From Pedobacter sp. B4-66 (GTDB lineage: Bacteria; Bacteroidota; Bacteroidia; Sphingobacteriales; Sphingobacteriaceae), in NCBI RefSeq assembly GCF_018492665.1, contig NZ_JAFVME010000009.1, forward strand, positions 345,282 through 409,281: DNA of 64,000 nt, written 5' to 3'. How positions within the stretch are numbered: the stretch's first letter is position 1; each line of letters begins with the position of its first letter. The position numbers and the translations under genes are program-made. A model generated the notes under the pieces. That model was given only the letters and a program-made list of their open reading frames with translations, was not told where the DNA came from and ran no database searches. Positions 1 through 8,154 of the stretch are shown here, piece after piece.

Positions 1-308
1 ACTGAAAACTGACCATAATCATTCATCCAAGGAGATGGTTGGTGAGTTTGTTTAAATCCTCTTATTTTATCAGCGTCGTAGGTATAAGCCCATCCATCGC
101 CCATTTTACCAGTTTGTGGAGTCCAAAAATTCATACCCCATGGCAATGCTATCGTAGGATAGGTATTTCCATTTGACAGGCTTGGTTTACTTGCAGTACC
201 CATTAGCGGATTGATCCATTCTACCGGATCAGTTACTTTTCCTACGTTCTGCGCAAAAAGTGCAGACGATGCCAGGACTAATGAGGCGGTTAAAAATTGT
301 TTAATCAT
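1..308 (-). CDS. GH92 family alpha-mannosidase, N-terminal fragment
   Basis: Only the first ~102 residues lie in the window; the frame is open through base 1. The start ATG (306-308) opens a signal peptide ending near ALFAQ, followed by VEWINPLMGT, GNTYPTIALPWGMNFWTPQT and a GFKQTHQPSPW segment. These are hallmarks of the N-terminal beta-sandwich of glycoside hydrolase family 92 (calcium-dependent exo-alpha-mannosidases acting on mannan or N-glycan). The product should be periplasmic or surface-exposed. It follows the metallopeptidase gene by 22 bases on the same strand, so the two are probably co-transcribed. Family assignment is firm; the linkage cleaved (alpha-1,2, 1,3 or other) cannot be judged because the catalytic domain is outside the window. 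Confidence 0.85.
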   Translation of the reverse strand, partial: MIKQFLTASLVLASSALFAQNVGKVTDPVEWINPLMGTASKPSLSNGNTYPTIALPWGMNFWTPQTGKMGDGWAYTYDADKIRGFKQTHQPSPWMNDYGQFS

Positions 309-330
309 GTTTAAAAAATATCAAGTGTGG

Positions 331-1008
331 TTATAATGCTGGGTTTTCTGAATATGCTTTCCACTGGTCATCTAAAGATTTACCTGTTTCCTTTTCCCAT
401 ATTTCATTTGTATAAGTGTGATCACGCAAACTTGAGTCTATCTTTTGAACTATCCCCTTGTTACCGTGATTTTCTAACCATGCAAGAAATCTTGCAGTTA
501 TTCTATAGCTATTTTTATAAGAGTGTGTGCTTTTAAACTCTGGAAGTGCCCAACCTGCACCTGGATTATCTACGCCAAACTTATACCGCACATAATCTGC
601 AATGCCTTCGGTAAGCCAGCCTGGTCCTTTACTACGGCCATAATTCTGAACAATGTGCATTACTTCGTGAGTTACCACATCTACATCTCCCGGAAATTTC
701 TTGAAATAAGCTGAGCTATAAGTTACCTTACCTCCTCCTGTTGCTGCAACCCCATCATAGGCGGTATCTATTTCAAAATAGACTTCCTTATCGGTTTTTT
801 TATTGTACTCTTTACTAAGTTGTGGATAAACTTTAAAAAAAGTTTCTATCATTTTCTTTTTTAGTGCAGGGTCAAATGTTGGATCCTGACTGGTAAAATG
901 AAGCGTGAGTCCATTTTTTTTAATGGTTTCCTTTTCCTGAGCCTTTAAATGATATCCAGAGATCATCACCAAAGCTGCAGCGCATAATAATGTTGTGGTC
1001 CGTTTCAT
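331..1008 (-). CDS. secreted basic secretory protein (BSP)-family zinc metallopeptidase
   Basis: A 225-residue secreted protein. I start it at the ATG at 1008, which gives a clean signal peptide (MKRTTTLLCAAALVMISGYHL...AQ) and not at the ATG 42 bases upstream. The motif THEVMHIVQNYG has H114, E115 and H118, the zinc-binding HExxH, followed by GPGWLTEGIADYVRYKFG, the downstream segment typical of the plant-type basic secretory protein family (PF04450). These are putative peptidases; their natural substrates are poorly known. It sits immediately upstream of a GH92 mannosidase, so it may trim the protein part of glycoproteins (inference). Family call is good, activity unproven. Confidence 0.8.
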   Translation of the reverse strand: MKRTTTLLCAAALVMISGYHLKAQEKETIKKNGLTLHFTSQDPTFDPALKKKMIETFFKVYPQLSKEYNKKTDKEVYFEIDTAYDGVAATGGGKVTYSSAYFKKFPGDVDVVTHEVMHIVQNYGRSKGPGWLTEGIADYVRYKFGVDNPGAGWALPEFKSTHSYKNSYRITARFLAWLENHGNKGIVQKIDSSLRDHTYTNEIWEKETGKSLDDQWKAYSENPAL

Positions 1009-1186
1009 ATCAAACATCAAATTTAATCGATTTAGCACACAAATAAACATAATAAAATGAAGATTCCCTAGCTGATGATGGTAACAAAGTAATCATATAA
1101 AGATTAGAGTTATTTTGACTGCATTTATATTTAGTAAAGCAAGATAGAGTTTTTTTTATTTACTCTTATAAATATTCCGTTTAAAC

Positions 1187-1225
1187 AAAAAAGCTCAAAC
1201 ATCTAAAAATGATGTTTGAGCTTTT
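1187..1225. terminator. bidirectional rho-independent terminator
   Basis: AAAGCTCAAACATC pairs perfectly with GATGTTTGAGCTTT across a 7-base loop (TAAAAAT), with A and T runs on either side. It sits just after the stop of the cysteine desulfurase gene and before the metallopeptidase gene, so it closes the glmM-desulfurase unit. Confidence 0.85.
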
Positions 1226-1249
1226 AAAGATACTTTAATCTCTATTTAA

Positions 1250-2398
1250 TTAAGCCGTTACATTTTGGCTAACAATCTGTTTTACTTTTTCAACAACAAA
1301 ATCAAGTTCTTCTTTTGTGTTGTATTTGCTAAACGAGAATCTTACCGATGGACGGTTAGGATCAGCAGCTATACCGGTTAGTACATGCGACCCGATATTA
1401 GATCCTGATGAGCAAGCACTTCCGCCTGAAGCAGAAATCCCATTAATATCAAGATTAAACAAAAGCATATCAGCAATATCCATAGCCGGGAAAGAAACAT
1501 TTAAAACAGTGTACAAGCTTTTTTGAGGCGCTGTTTCTCCATTAAAAAATAGATCAGGCACTTCATTGCTTAACCTTTCCATCATATATGTTTTTAACTC
1601 CTGTATATAGTTTTGATGTTGTTCCATTTCTCCGTACGCTATTTGCAAAGCTTTTGCTAAACCAACAATACCGTAAACATTTTCTGTTCCACCACGCATG
1701 TTACGCTCTTGAGCACCTCCAAAAATCATAGGACTGATTTTTACTGTATGGTTAACATAAAGGAAACCAACACCTTTAGGGCCATGCAACTTATGAGCTG
1801 CACATACAATGAAATGAGCTTTAAGCTTTCTTACATCATGCACATAGTGTCCCATAGTTTGTACGGTATCACAATGATAGATAGCATTATATTGTTCGCA
1901 AATATCGCCTACCCTCTCCAGATCAGTTAAGGTCCCTAATTCATTATTTGCATGCATTAGGGAAACAAAAGAACGCTCATTGTTTTTAAGCAACTCTTCC
2001 AGGTGATCGTAATCGATATTACCTTTAGCATCTACATTAACAAAGCTAAGCTTATCAATTACACCTTGCTGCAAAAGCATATTAAGCGTATGTTCTACCG
2101 CATGATGCTCAATTTTAGAAGTAATGGCATGTTTGATATTAAAGGCAGCAATACCACAGCGAATAGCCGTATTGTCTGCCTCAGTACCTCCTGAAGTAAA
2201 GAAAATCTCTGCAGGCGTCGCATTTAAAAGTCCGGAAACAGTTTTCCTTGCCTTTTCAATTAATGTGCGTACCTCACGTCCCTGGGCATGTATGGATGAT
2301 GGATTACCATAATAAGAATTCATCACATTAACCATTTCCTCTATCACTACTGCATCCAGGGGTGTAGTTGCAGCATTATCTAAATAAATTCTTTCCAT
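1250..2398 (-). CDS. cysteine desulfurase (NifS/IscS-type, PLP-dependent)
   Basis: A 382-residue class V aminotransferase-fold enzyme that takes sulfur from L-cysteine as a protein persulfide for Fe-S cluster or thio-cofactor assembly in the cytosol. It begins MERIYLDNAATTPLD, the classic start of the family. The PLP lysine is K203 in CAAHKLHGPKG, and the sulfur-accepting cysteine is C329 in GGSACSSGS on the flexible loop. Length fits the group I (IscS/NifS) class with the short SACSSGS loop. The gene follows glmM by 8 bases and should share its transcript. No Fe-S scaffold gene is adjacent, so the acceptor is unknown. Confidence 0.93.
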   Translation of the reverse strand: MERIYLDNAATTPLDAVVIEEMVNVMNSYYGNPSSIHAQGREVRTLIEKARKTVSGLLNATPAEIFFTSGGTEADNTAIRCGIAAFNIKHAITSKIEHHAVEHTLNMLLQQGVIDKLSFVNVDAKGNIDYDHLEELLKNNERSFVSLMHANNELGTLTDLERVGDICEQYNAIYHCDTVQTMGHYVHDVRKLKAHFIVCAAHKLHGPKGVGFLYVNHTVKISPMIFGGAQERNMRGGTENVYGIVGLAKALQIAYGEMEQHQNYIQELKTYMMERLSNEVPDLFFNGETAPQKSLYTVLNVSFPAMDIADMLLFNLDINGISASGGSACSSGSNIGSHVLTGIAADPNRPSVRFSFSKYNTKEELDFVVEKVKQIVSQNVTA

Positions 2399-2406
2399 TT
2401 TTAGTA

Positions 2407-3795
2407 TTAGCTCAGTTTTAATATTTCTTTGATGTCGGAGATGATTTTAGTAGCTAAACCTTCAGCTACAGTTTCAGATCCGGCCTCACTGTAGATACGA
2501 ATAATTGGTTCTGTATTTGATCTGCGCAGGTGTACCCACTCTTTATCAAATTCAATTTTCAAACCATCAATTGTACTGTTTGGCTGATCCTTATATTTCT
2601 CCTGAACTTTAACCAATAGAGCATCAATATCCATTTCAGGAGTTAATGTGATCTTATTTTTAGAAATGTAATACTCAGGATAGCTTTTACGCAACAGTGA
2701 AATAGATTTACCAAATTTAGCCAGGTGAGTTAAAAACAACGCAATTCCAACTAAAGCATCACGACCGTAGTGAAGTTCCGGGTAGATAATTCCACCATTG
2801 CCTTCTCCACCGATAATTGCATTTGTAGCTTTCATTTTGTTAACCACGTTAACCTCACCTACTGCTGATGCATTGTATGTTCCACCAGATTTTTCGGTAA
2901 CATCTCTAAGCGCTCTGGTAGAAGAAAGGTTAGATACAGAGTTACCTGGTGTGTTTTGAAGGATATAGTCTGCTACGGCAACTAAAGTATACTCTTCGCC
3001 AAACATTGATCCATCTTCGCAAACAAAGCATAAACGATCAACATCAGGATCTACAACGATACCAAGATCAGCATTTTTACTTTGTACAACTTTAGCTATT
3101 TCCGTTAAGTTTTCCGGAAGTGGCTCAGGATTGTGAGGGAAATGACCATTTGGCTCACAATACAATTCATGAACGGTTTCAACACCCAAAGCTTTTAATA
3201 AAGCAGGTACAAATATACCTCCGGTTGAATTAACACAGTCAATCGCAATTTTAAAATTAGCAGCTTTTATGGCTTCTACATCTACCAATGGCAAAGCTAA
3301 GATCACATCAATGTGTTTTTGTAGGTAAGTATCGTTACTTACTACGTTGCCCAAATCATCAACATCAGCAAATGCAAATTCAGATTTCTCTGCAATTTCA
3401 AGAACATCCTTACCATCCGCATCACTAATAAATTCACCTTTCTCATTAAGGAGTTTCAACGCATTCCACTGTTTTGGATTGTGGCTCGCTGTTAAGATTA
3501 TACCGCCACCAGCATTTTCCATAGGAACAGCAATTTCAACAGTCGGTGTGGTAGACAAACCTAAATCGATTACTTCAATACCCAAACCTTGCAGGGTACC
3601 AATAACCAGATTATTAACCATTTCACCTGAAATCCTGGCATCACGACCAAGGACAATTTTTTTATTATTTGTTTTGCCGATTACCCACGAGCCGTAGGCT
3701 GCAGTAAATTTCACAATGTCGATTGGGGTTAAACCATTACCGGCAATACCACCGATTGTCCCCCTTATTCCAGAAATAGATTTTATTAGTGTCAA
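2407..3795 (-). CDS. glmM: phosphoglucosamine mutase
   Basis: A 462-residue alpha-D-phosphohexomutase converting glucosamine-6-phosphate to glucosamine-1-phosphate for UDP-GlcNAc, peptidoglycan and LPS synthesis. The phosphoserine loop TASHNPKQWN places the catalytic serine at S104. The metal loop DPDVDRL and the sugar-binding loop GEGNGG are present, and RRSNTEPIIRIYSE is the C-terminal phosphate-binding motif. The reading frame begins with TTG (3793-3795): the first residues TLIKSISGIRGTIGG are conserved family sequence, there is no in-frame ATG upstream, and the first internal methionine is far too late. A TTG start is therefore the best reading. It is the first gene of a two-gene unit with the desulfurase. 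Confidence 0.93.
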   Translation of the reverse strand: MTLIKSISGIRGTIGGIAGNGLTPIDIVKFTAAYGSWVIGKTNNKKIVLGRDARISGEMVNNLVIGTLQGLGIEVIDLGLSTTPTVEIAVPMENAGGGIILTASHNPKQWNALKLLNEKGEFISDADGKDVLEIAEKSEFAFADVDDLGNVVSNDTYLQKHIDVILALPLVDVEAIKAANFKIAIDCVNSTGGIFVPALLKALGVETVHELYCEPNGHFPHNPEPLPENLTEIAKVVQSKNADLGIVVDPDVDRLCFVCEDGSMFGEEYTLVAVADYILQNTPGNSVSNLSSTRALRDVTEKSGGTYNASAVGEVNVVNKMKATNAIIGGEGNGGIIYPELHYGRDALVGIALFLTHLAKFGKSISLLRKSYPEYYISKNKITLTPEMDIDALLVKVQEKYKDQPNSTIDGLKIEFDKEWVHLRRSNTEPIIRIYSEAGSETVAEGLATKIISDIKEILKLS

Positions 3796-3960
3796 TTTGT
3801 TGATTATTTTTTTTCAAAAATAACAAAAAATAGGCAAAGCAGGTTAACGGAGTACCATGCATTCGTAAAAAAATAGTCCGAGAGCTAGCGATAAAATTGT
3901 TTTATGAGAACAATTTTATCTAAGTTTGTTTTTTTTCTAAAACATCAAAATACAGGCTCT

Positions 3961-4692
3961 ATGCAGCGAAAATGGTTCCAATATTGGTTTAACTCTCCTT
4001 TCTATCATATACTTTATAGTCAGCGTAATGATGCCGAAGCTGAGTTTTTAATTGACAACCTTTCTGCTTATCTAAAACCAGCTGCTGATTCACGAATTTT
4101 AGACATAGCTTGTGGAAGAGGCCGACATGCAATTTACCTGAATAAAAAGGGCTATGATGTAACTGGAATCGACTTATCTGAACAGAGCATTAAGTATGCA
4201 CAGCAATTTGAACAAAAGAACCTTCATTTCTTTGTTCATGACATGCGGAAATTGTGTTTCATTAATTATTTCGACATTGCAATGAACCTTTTTACCAGTT
4301 TCGGCTATTTTGAAACGGAAAAAGACCATGTAAATGCCATTAAAGCTTTCAGAAAAGGACTAAAAGCTGATGGAACGCTAGTTATTGATTATTTCAACAC
4401 GCAAAAGATCATAAAAAATCTTACCCATCAGGAAACAAAGACTGTTGAAGGTATTGAGTTTCATCTAAATAAATTTGTTGCTGAAGGAAAGATCATCAAA
4501 CACATTAACTTTGAACATAGAGGTAAGCCTTATGCATTTGAAGAACGTGTACAGGCCTTTACTCTTGCTGACTTTGAGCGTATGTTTGAAAAAAGTGGAT
4601 TAAAAATCTCAGCAACTTTTGGAAGTTACGGATTAGCCCCATTTGATGAAACAAAGTCTGACAGGTTAATACTAATTTGCAAAAAAGCATGA
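3961..4692 (+). CDS. class I SAM-dependent methyltransferase
   Basis: A 243-residue cytosolic protein. Motif I is ILDIACGRGRHAIYLNKKG and the acidic residue ending strand beta2 is in VTGIDLSE, which together mark a Rossmann-fold AdoMet methyltransferase (Methyltransf_25/11 type). The start at 3961 (MQRKWFQYWFNSPFYHILY) is preferred over the ATG at 3904, because the WFNSPFYHILYSQR segment is a recurring start in Bacteroidota homologues and the 19 extra residues look like untranslated sequence. Its stop overlaps the start of the PAP2 gene (ATGA). The substrate is unknown. Confidence 0.82.
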   Translation: MQRKWFQYWFNSPFYHILYSQRNDAEAEFLIDNLSAYLKPAADSRILDIACGRGRHAIYLNKKGYDVTGIDLSEQSIKYAQQFEQKNLHFFVHDMRKLCFINYFDIAMNLFTSFGYFETEKDHVNAIKAFRKGLKADGTLVIDYFNTQKIIKNLTHQETKTVEGIEFHLNKFVAEGKIIKHINFEHRGKPYAFEERVQAFTLADFERMFEKSGLKISATFGSYGLAPFDETKSDRLILICKKA

Positions 4693-5252
4693 TAGAAAGT
4701 TTACAACAATTTGATGTAGAACTTTTCCTTAAGATCCATAGAGGATTTGCCAATCCATTTTTTGATTGGTTGTTGCCATTGATGCGCAATCGTTTTTTTT
4801 GGGCCCCACTCTATCTATTCATTATCATTTTCTCTTTTATTGAGTATAAAAAGAAAGGCTGGTATATTATTGGGATGTTGCTTGTTACTTTTGCCATTGG
4901 CGATTTAGTAGCATCACGGGTGATTAAGCCCTCAGTAGCTAGAATCAGACCCTGCAATGAAATAACTCTTGCAAATGAGATTATTCATCGTGTGCCTTGT
5001 GGAAGCGGCTACAGCTTCCCTTCTGCCCATGCTACAAACCATTTTGCCATTGCTGTATTTCTTATCTTTGTATTTTACCACAGATGGAAACCAATACTAT
5101 CTATTGGACTCTTTTGGGCCTTTATCATTTCGTTTTCTCAGATTTACGTAGGTGTTCACTACCCTATCGATACTATGGTAGGCGCAATACTTGGTACGCT
5201 TATAGGCTTATTAACATCAAAAATTTATAAAAAATTACAACCACAGTTATAA
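4689..5252 (+). CDS. PAP2-family membrane phosphatase
   Basis: A 187-residue integral membrane phosphatase with about five transmembrane helices. The acid-phosphatase signature is present as KPSVARIRP (K-x6-RP), FPSAH and SQIYVGVHYPID. In the third motif the usual Arg after Ser is Gln, and the second motif is PSAH and not PSGH. The family dephosphorylates undecaprenyl pyrophosphate, phosphatidate or lipid A. The start ATG at 4689 overlaps the methyltransferase stop (ATGA) and its own stop TAA overlaps the ATG of the next gene, so the three genes are translationally coupled. Confidence 0.85.
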   Translation: MIESLQQFDVELFLKIHRGFANPFFDWLLPLMRNRFFWAPLYLFIIIFSFIEYKKKGWYIIGMLLVTFAIGDLVASRVIKPSVARIRPCNEITLANEIIHRVPCGSGYSFPSAHATNHFAIAVFLIFVFYHRWKPILSIGLFWAFIISFSQIYVGVHYPIDTMVGAILGTLIGLLTSKIYKKLQPQL

Positions 5253-5977
5253 TGGAAATCTGGAAAGTATTAATTCTATTTTTTAGTGCATTTTTAGGAG
5301 GTTCTGCTATCTTTTTAGTAAAAAGCGACAAATCCCAGCTATTAAAACTGATTCTCTCTTTTAGTGGGGCTTATTTGTTCGCTATAACTGTTTTACATTT
5401 AATCCCTGATGCCTACAGTGGTTCAGATCCGCAGGAAATCGGAATTTTCATCCTTATAGGTTTCTTATTGCAGATATTTTTAGAACAATTTTCTGAAGGT
5501 GTTGAACATGGTCACATCCACAAGCATCATGAAACTAAAGTTTTCCCTTACGGAATTATGATCAGCCTTTGTCTTCATGCTTTTCTTGAAGGAATGCCTT
5601 TAGCTAAAGACCAGCACAATGCATTGATCTTTGGAATTTCCCTTCACCATATTCCTGCTGCTTTTGCATTGGCTAGTATTTTAATGCAAAACCAGTTCAA
5701 AAGAGAGAATATTCTTGTTTACATAGGCATTTTCGCTGTAATGGCACCGCTTGGGTTTTACGTAAGTTATGGACTTAGCAATGGAACAATAGGCGGTATT
5801 GAAAACTATTTCAATAGAATTATGGGAATTGTAATTGGTATCTTCTTACACATTTCTACTACTATCCTATTTGAATCAAGTGTTGATCATAAAGTATCTA
5901 AACGTAAAATGATTGCCGTGTTATGCGGGATAGGTATTGCGTTAATTGGATATTTTAGTTCAGCACATTCGCACTAA
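5252..5977 (+). CDS. ZIP-family divalent metal transporter
   Basis: A 241-residue inner-membrane protein with about eight hydrophobic segments. A His-rich loop (GVEHGHIHKHHETK) lies between the early and later helices. The metal-site helices carry SLCLHAFLEGMPL and SLHHIPAAFAL, the HxxxE and HHxPA motifs of the ZIP family (PF02535). It probably imports zinc or a similar divalent metal. The start codon shares one base with the PAP2 stop (TAATG), making it the last gene of a coupled three-gene operon. Metal selectivity cannot be read from sequence. Confidence 0.88.
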   Translation: MEIWKVLILFFSAFLGGSAIFLVKSDKSQLLKLILSFSGAYLFAITVLHLIPDAYSGSDPQEIGIFILIGFLLQIFLEQFSEGVEHGHIHKHHETKVFPYGIMISLCLHAFLEGMPLAKDQHNALIFGISLHHIPAAFALASILMQNQFKRENILVYIGIFAVMAPLGFYVSYGLSNGTIGGIENYFNRIMGIVIGIFLHISTTILFESSVDHKVSKRKMIAVLCGIGIALIGYFSSAHSH

Positions 5978-5986
5978 ATTCTATAA

Positions 5987-6005
5987 AGGGGTTGCTTTAA
6001 CCCCT
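5987..6005. terminator. possible shared terminator between convergent genes
   Basis: AGGGGTT pairs with AACCCCT across a 5-base loop, between the ZIP stop and the convergent MarR gene. It overlaps the MarR stop codon and has only a weak T tract, so this is a tentative call. Confidence 0.35.
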
Positions 6006-6446
6006 CATTTTATCAAGTAATGCATTTAGGTCGACTGCTTCCTGCTCCGTTAAATTTGATGAGATAAATACAGAAAGGCTAACTTCCTGATCCATCAGCG
6101 CAAGTAACTCCATCCCCTTATCACTAATTCTAATGTCTACAGCACGTTTATCTGTACCATTAGGTTCTTTTACAACCAGTTCTTTTTGCACCAATCTATC
6201 TACTATCCTTGAGGTATCACTCATTTTATCAAGCATTCTCGATTTCAGAAGATTTATGGTAGATGGATTAGGATTTTGCCCACGTAAAATCCTGAGAATA
6301 TTGAATTGTTGAGTGGTTACCTCATAAGGTAAAATAGCCTGTTTCAATTTGTCCGTACACCAATTACTGGTATGGAACACATTTACAATGGCCTGGTGAT
6401 GAATACTCTCAAATCGCGTGGTTAGCGTTTCTTTCTGCAACTGCAT
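5997..6446 (-). CDS. MarR-family transcriptional regulator
   Basis: A 149-residue winged-helix DNA-binding protein. The helix-turn-helix lies around residues 50-100 (NILRILRGQNPNPSTINLLKSRMLDKMSDTSRIVDRL), followed by the wing (KEPNGTDKRAVDIRISDKG) with the Asp-Lys-Arg signature of the MarR family. Such proteins bind small phenolic or oxidant ligands and usually repress neighbouring genes. The start overlaps nothing and lies just downstream of a DUF5522 gene on the same strand. Regulated genes are not evident. Confidence 0.88.
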   Translation of the reverse strand: MQLQKETLTTRFESIHHQAIVNVFHTSNWCTDKLKQAILPYEVTTQQFNILRILRGQNPNPSTINLLKSRMLDKMSDTSRIVDRLVQKELVVKEPNGTDKRAVDIRISDKGMELLALMDQEVSLSVFISSNLTEQEAVDLNALLDKMRG

Positions 6447-6458
6447 CTTTTCGTTAAT

Positions 6459-6617
6459 TTATTTATTTGGTGGTGTAGCTTTTACTTTTTCCTTTCCAAA
6501 TCCCCATGGGCAATGTTTACACTTATTTTTACAGCAGTATCCTCGTTTTAGGTGGTAAGCCTCTGTAAAAACCATAAACCCATTCTCATTGAAGTAATAA
6601 TCTACACCTTCTTTCAT
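6459..6617 (-). CDS. DUF5522 small Cys-rich protein
   Basis: A 52-residue protein with the family pattern VDYYFNENGFMVFTEAYHL, KRGYCC, CKHCPWGF. The paired CC and CxxC cysteines suggest a zinc- or Fe-S-binding knuckle. Its ATG (6615-6617) overlaps the TGA of the upstream exonuclease-like gene (TGATG), indicating translational coupling. The function of DUF5522 is not known. Its fixed place after an MBL nuclease-like gene may mean a nucleic-acid related role (inference). It is short enough to be missed by automatic gene callers. Confidence 0.85.
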   Translation of the reverse strand: MKEGVDYYFNENGFMVFTEAYHLKRGYCCKNKCKHCPWGFGKEKVKATPPNK

Positions 6618-7558
6618 CAGTTAAGCAATTTAACTACCAAACTTTTTTCATAATGTTTCTGTAAATGGAACCCATTACCATGATTTGTCCAAACCTGCTT
6701 TGGTTTTACTTTCTCGATGGTTAAAACGATATCATTCCAATCTGCATGATCTGATATATACAACTGAATTTCATGATTACTTTGCAAATGCTTCCATCCT
6801 GTAGCAAATATCCGGATCACATTAATGGCTTTAAAATAGCTTTTAAAAACCATTGGAGGTACCATGTAGACCATATTGGCATGATTGTTCTTCATTACCT
6901 TACGATCGTAGATTTCATACTTTCCAAGATTTACTCCCATTTGCTCATATATTTTCACAAAAGGCAACATACTATGGTGAACAAGTATCCTTTTTTCTGT
7001 ACAATAATCATTCATCAAACTGATCAGACGTTGACATTTTCCTAAAGCATAAGCCCCAAGCATAATATTGCTTTTTGTGGAGTTCAGTTTAAGTATCTCC
7101 TCTTCTGCTACGGGGTGTTGCGTTTCAGGGTCAGCAAATGTTGTTTCAGTGATCAACACATCCGCTTCAACAAACTCTACAGGTTCACAGGTTTTATCAG
7201 GTTGCAGCTTATAATCACCGGTATAAAGGTATTTCACTCCTTCATACTCCATTAACACCATCGCAGAACCTAAAATATGTCCTGCTGGGATGAAGCTCAC
7301 CTTTACACCATTCACATCAAAGCTTTGATGATAGTCCATAATATTGAATTCGCCACCTGCAAACTTTTTATAGCGGTGAAGCATAAACAAAGAGGTTGCT
7401 TTTGTGCAATACACATTAATATTGCCCCCAACAGCGTGGTCGCCATGGGCATGAGAAATCACTGCATTTTTTACAGCTTCTTTTGGGTCAAGATAAAAAT
7501 TACCGTACCTGCAAAACAGACCGGTTTTATCGATCTCTATAAAATCTTCTAATATCAT
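6617..7558 (-). CDS. MBL-fold exonuclease-like protein
   Basis: A 313-residue metallo-beta-lactamase fold protein with the metal motif SHAHGDHAVGG near residue 36. GHILGSAMV, YTGDYKLQPDKTCEP and ITETTFADP follow, and a C-terminal SDHADWNDI supplies the last metal ligand. This layout matches the mRNA 3'-end processing factor-like / ligase-associated exonuclease group of beta-CASP relatives. It probably hydrolyses nucleic acid ends in the cytosol. It lies between coaE (start overlaps coaE stop, TAATG) and the DUF5522 gene. No DNA ligase is adjacent, so the ligase-associated label is by similarity only. Confidence 0.78.
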   Translation of the reverse strand: MILEDFIEIDKTGLFCRYGNFYLDPKEAVKNAVISHAHGDHAVGGNINVYCTKATSLFMLHRYKKFAGGEFNIMDYHQSFDVNGVKVSFIPAGHILGSAMVLMEYEGVKYLYTGDYKLQPDKTCEPVEFVEADVLITETTFADPETQHPVAEEEILKLNSTKSNIMLGAYALGKCQRLISLMNDYCTEKRILVHHSMLPFVKIYEQMGVNLGKYEIYDRKVMKNNHANMVYMVPPMVFKSYFKAINVIRIFATGWKHLQSNHEIQLYISDHADWNDIVLTIEKVKPKQVWTNHGNGFHLQKHYEKSLVVKLLN

Positions 7559-8154
7559 TAAGGTTTGGTATTAAGAAACAGCTGATGAAGATTCATTACC
7601 TGAGTAATGAGCGAATCCGTTTCATTGTTATTAATCAGGTAATCAGCCATTTTTATTTTCTTTTCGTCAGTGAACTGCTTATCCATTCTTGCTTTAACCT
7701 GATCTTCAGTTACCCCGTCACGTTTCGTTACACGGACTAATTTGAGGGCTAAAGGAGCAGTTACCAGTATATTCTTATCACACATTTTATAAGAGCCGCT
7801 TTCAAATAATAAAGCAGCTTCTTTAAGGATATATGGTACATCTTTTGGCAACTTAGTGACCCAGTTATCGAATGCTCTAAAAACTGCGGGGTGCACTAGT
7901 GCATTTAATTTTGCCAATTCATCAGCATTATTAAATACGATACCTGCAATGTGTTTATTATTAAGGATGCCACCAGGCAGGTAACTTTCTTCACCAAAAG
8001 CATCTTTAACACCTTTAATCAGGATAGCATCATTTACCATGATTTTTTTAGCTACGGTATCAGCATAGAAAACCGGAATACCCAGTGTTTCAAAAATCCT
8101 GCAAATAGTAGTCTTCCCACTACCAATTCCCCCTGTAATCCCTACTTTTAACAT
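7558..8154 (-). CDS. coaE: dephospho-CoA kinase
   Basis: A 198-residue P-loop kinase catalysing the last step of coenzyme A synthesis, ATP-dependent phosphorylation of dephospho-CoA. The Walker A motif is GITGGIGSGKTTI at residues 5-17. The DTVAKKIM segment and the lid region RVTKRDGVTEDQVKARM follow the family. Both ends overlap neighbours by one base (TAATG with the YbbR-like gene before it and the MBL gene after it). Length is normal for the family. Confidence 0.95.
   Translation of the reverse strand: MLKVGITGGIGSGKTTICRIFETLGIPVFYADTVAKKIMVNDAILIKGVKDAFGEESYLPGGILNNKHIAGIVFNNADELAKLNALVHPAVFRAFDNWVTKLPKDVPYILKEAALLFESGSYKMCDKNILVTAPLALKLVRVTKRDGVTEDQVKARMDKQFTDEKKIKMADYLINNNETDSLITQVMNLHQLFLNTKP

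Noticed and set aside
1018..1043. Promoter for the metallopeptidase gene (minus-strand TAAATTTG)
   Set aside because: The -33 spacing is only 14 bases and the start site would be almost at the ATG; AT-rich DNA yields such matches by chance.
3347..3697. 116-residue open frame on the plus strand, opposite glmM
   Set aside because: It mirrors the codons of a confidently identified gene; its product has no domain and it has no promoter of its own.
3904..3960. Longer start of the methyltransferase
   Set aside because: The first 19 residues are unlike the family, and the start at 3961 fits the conserved beginning.
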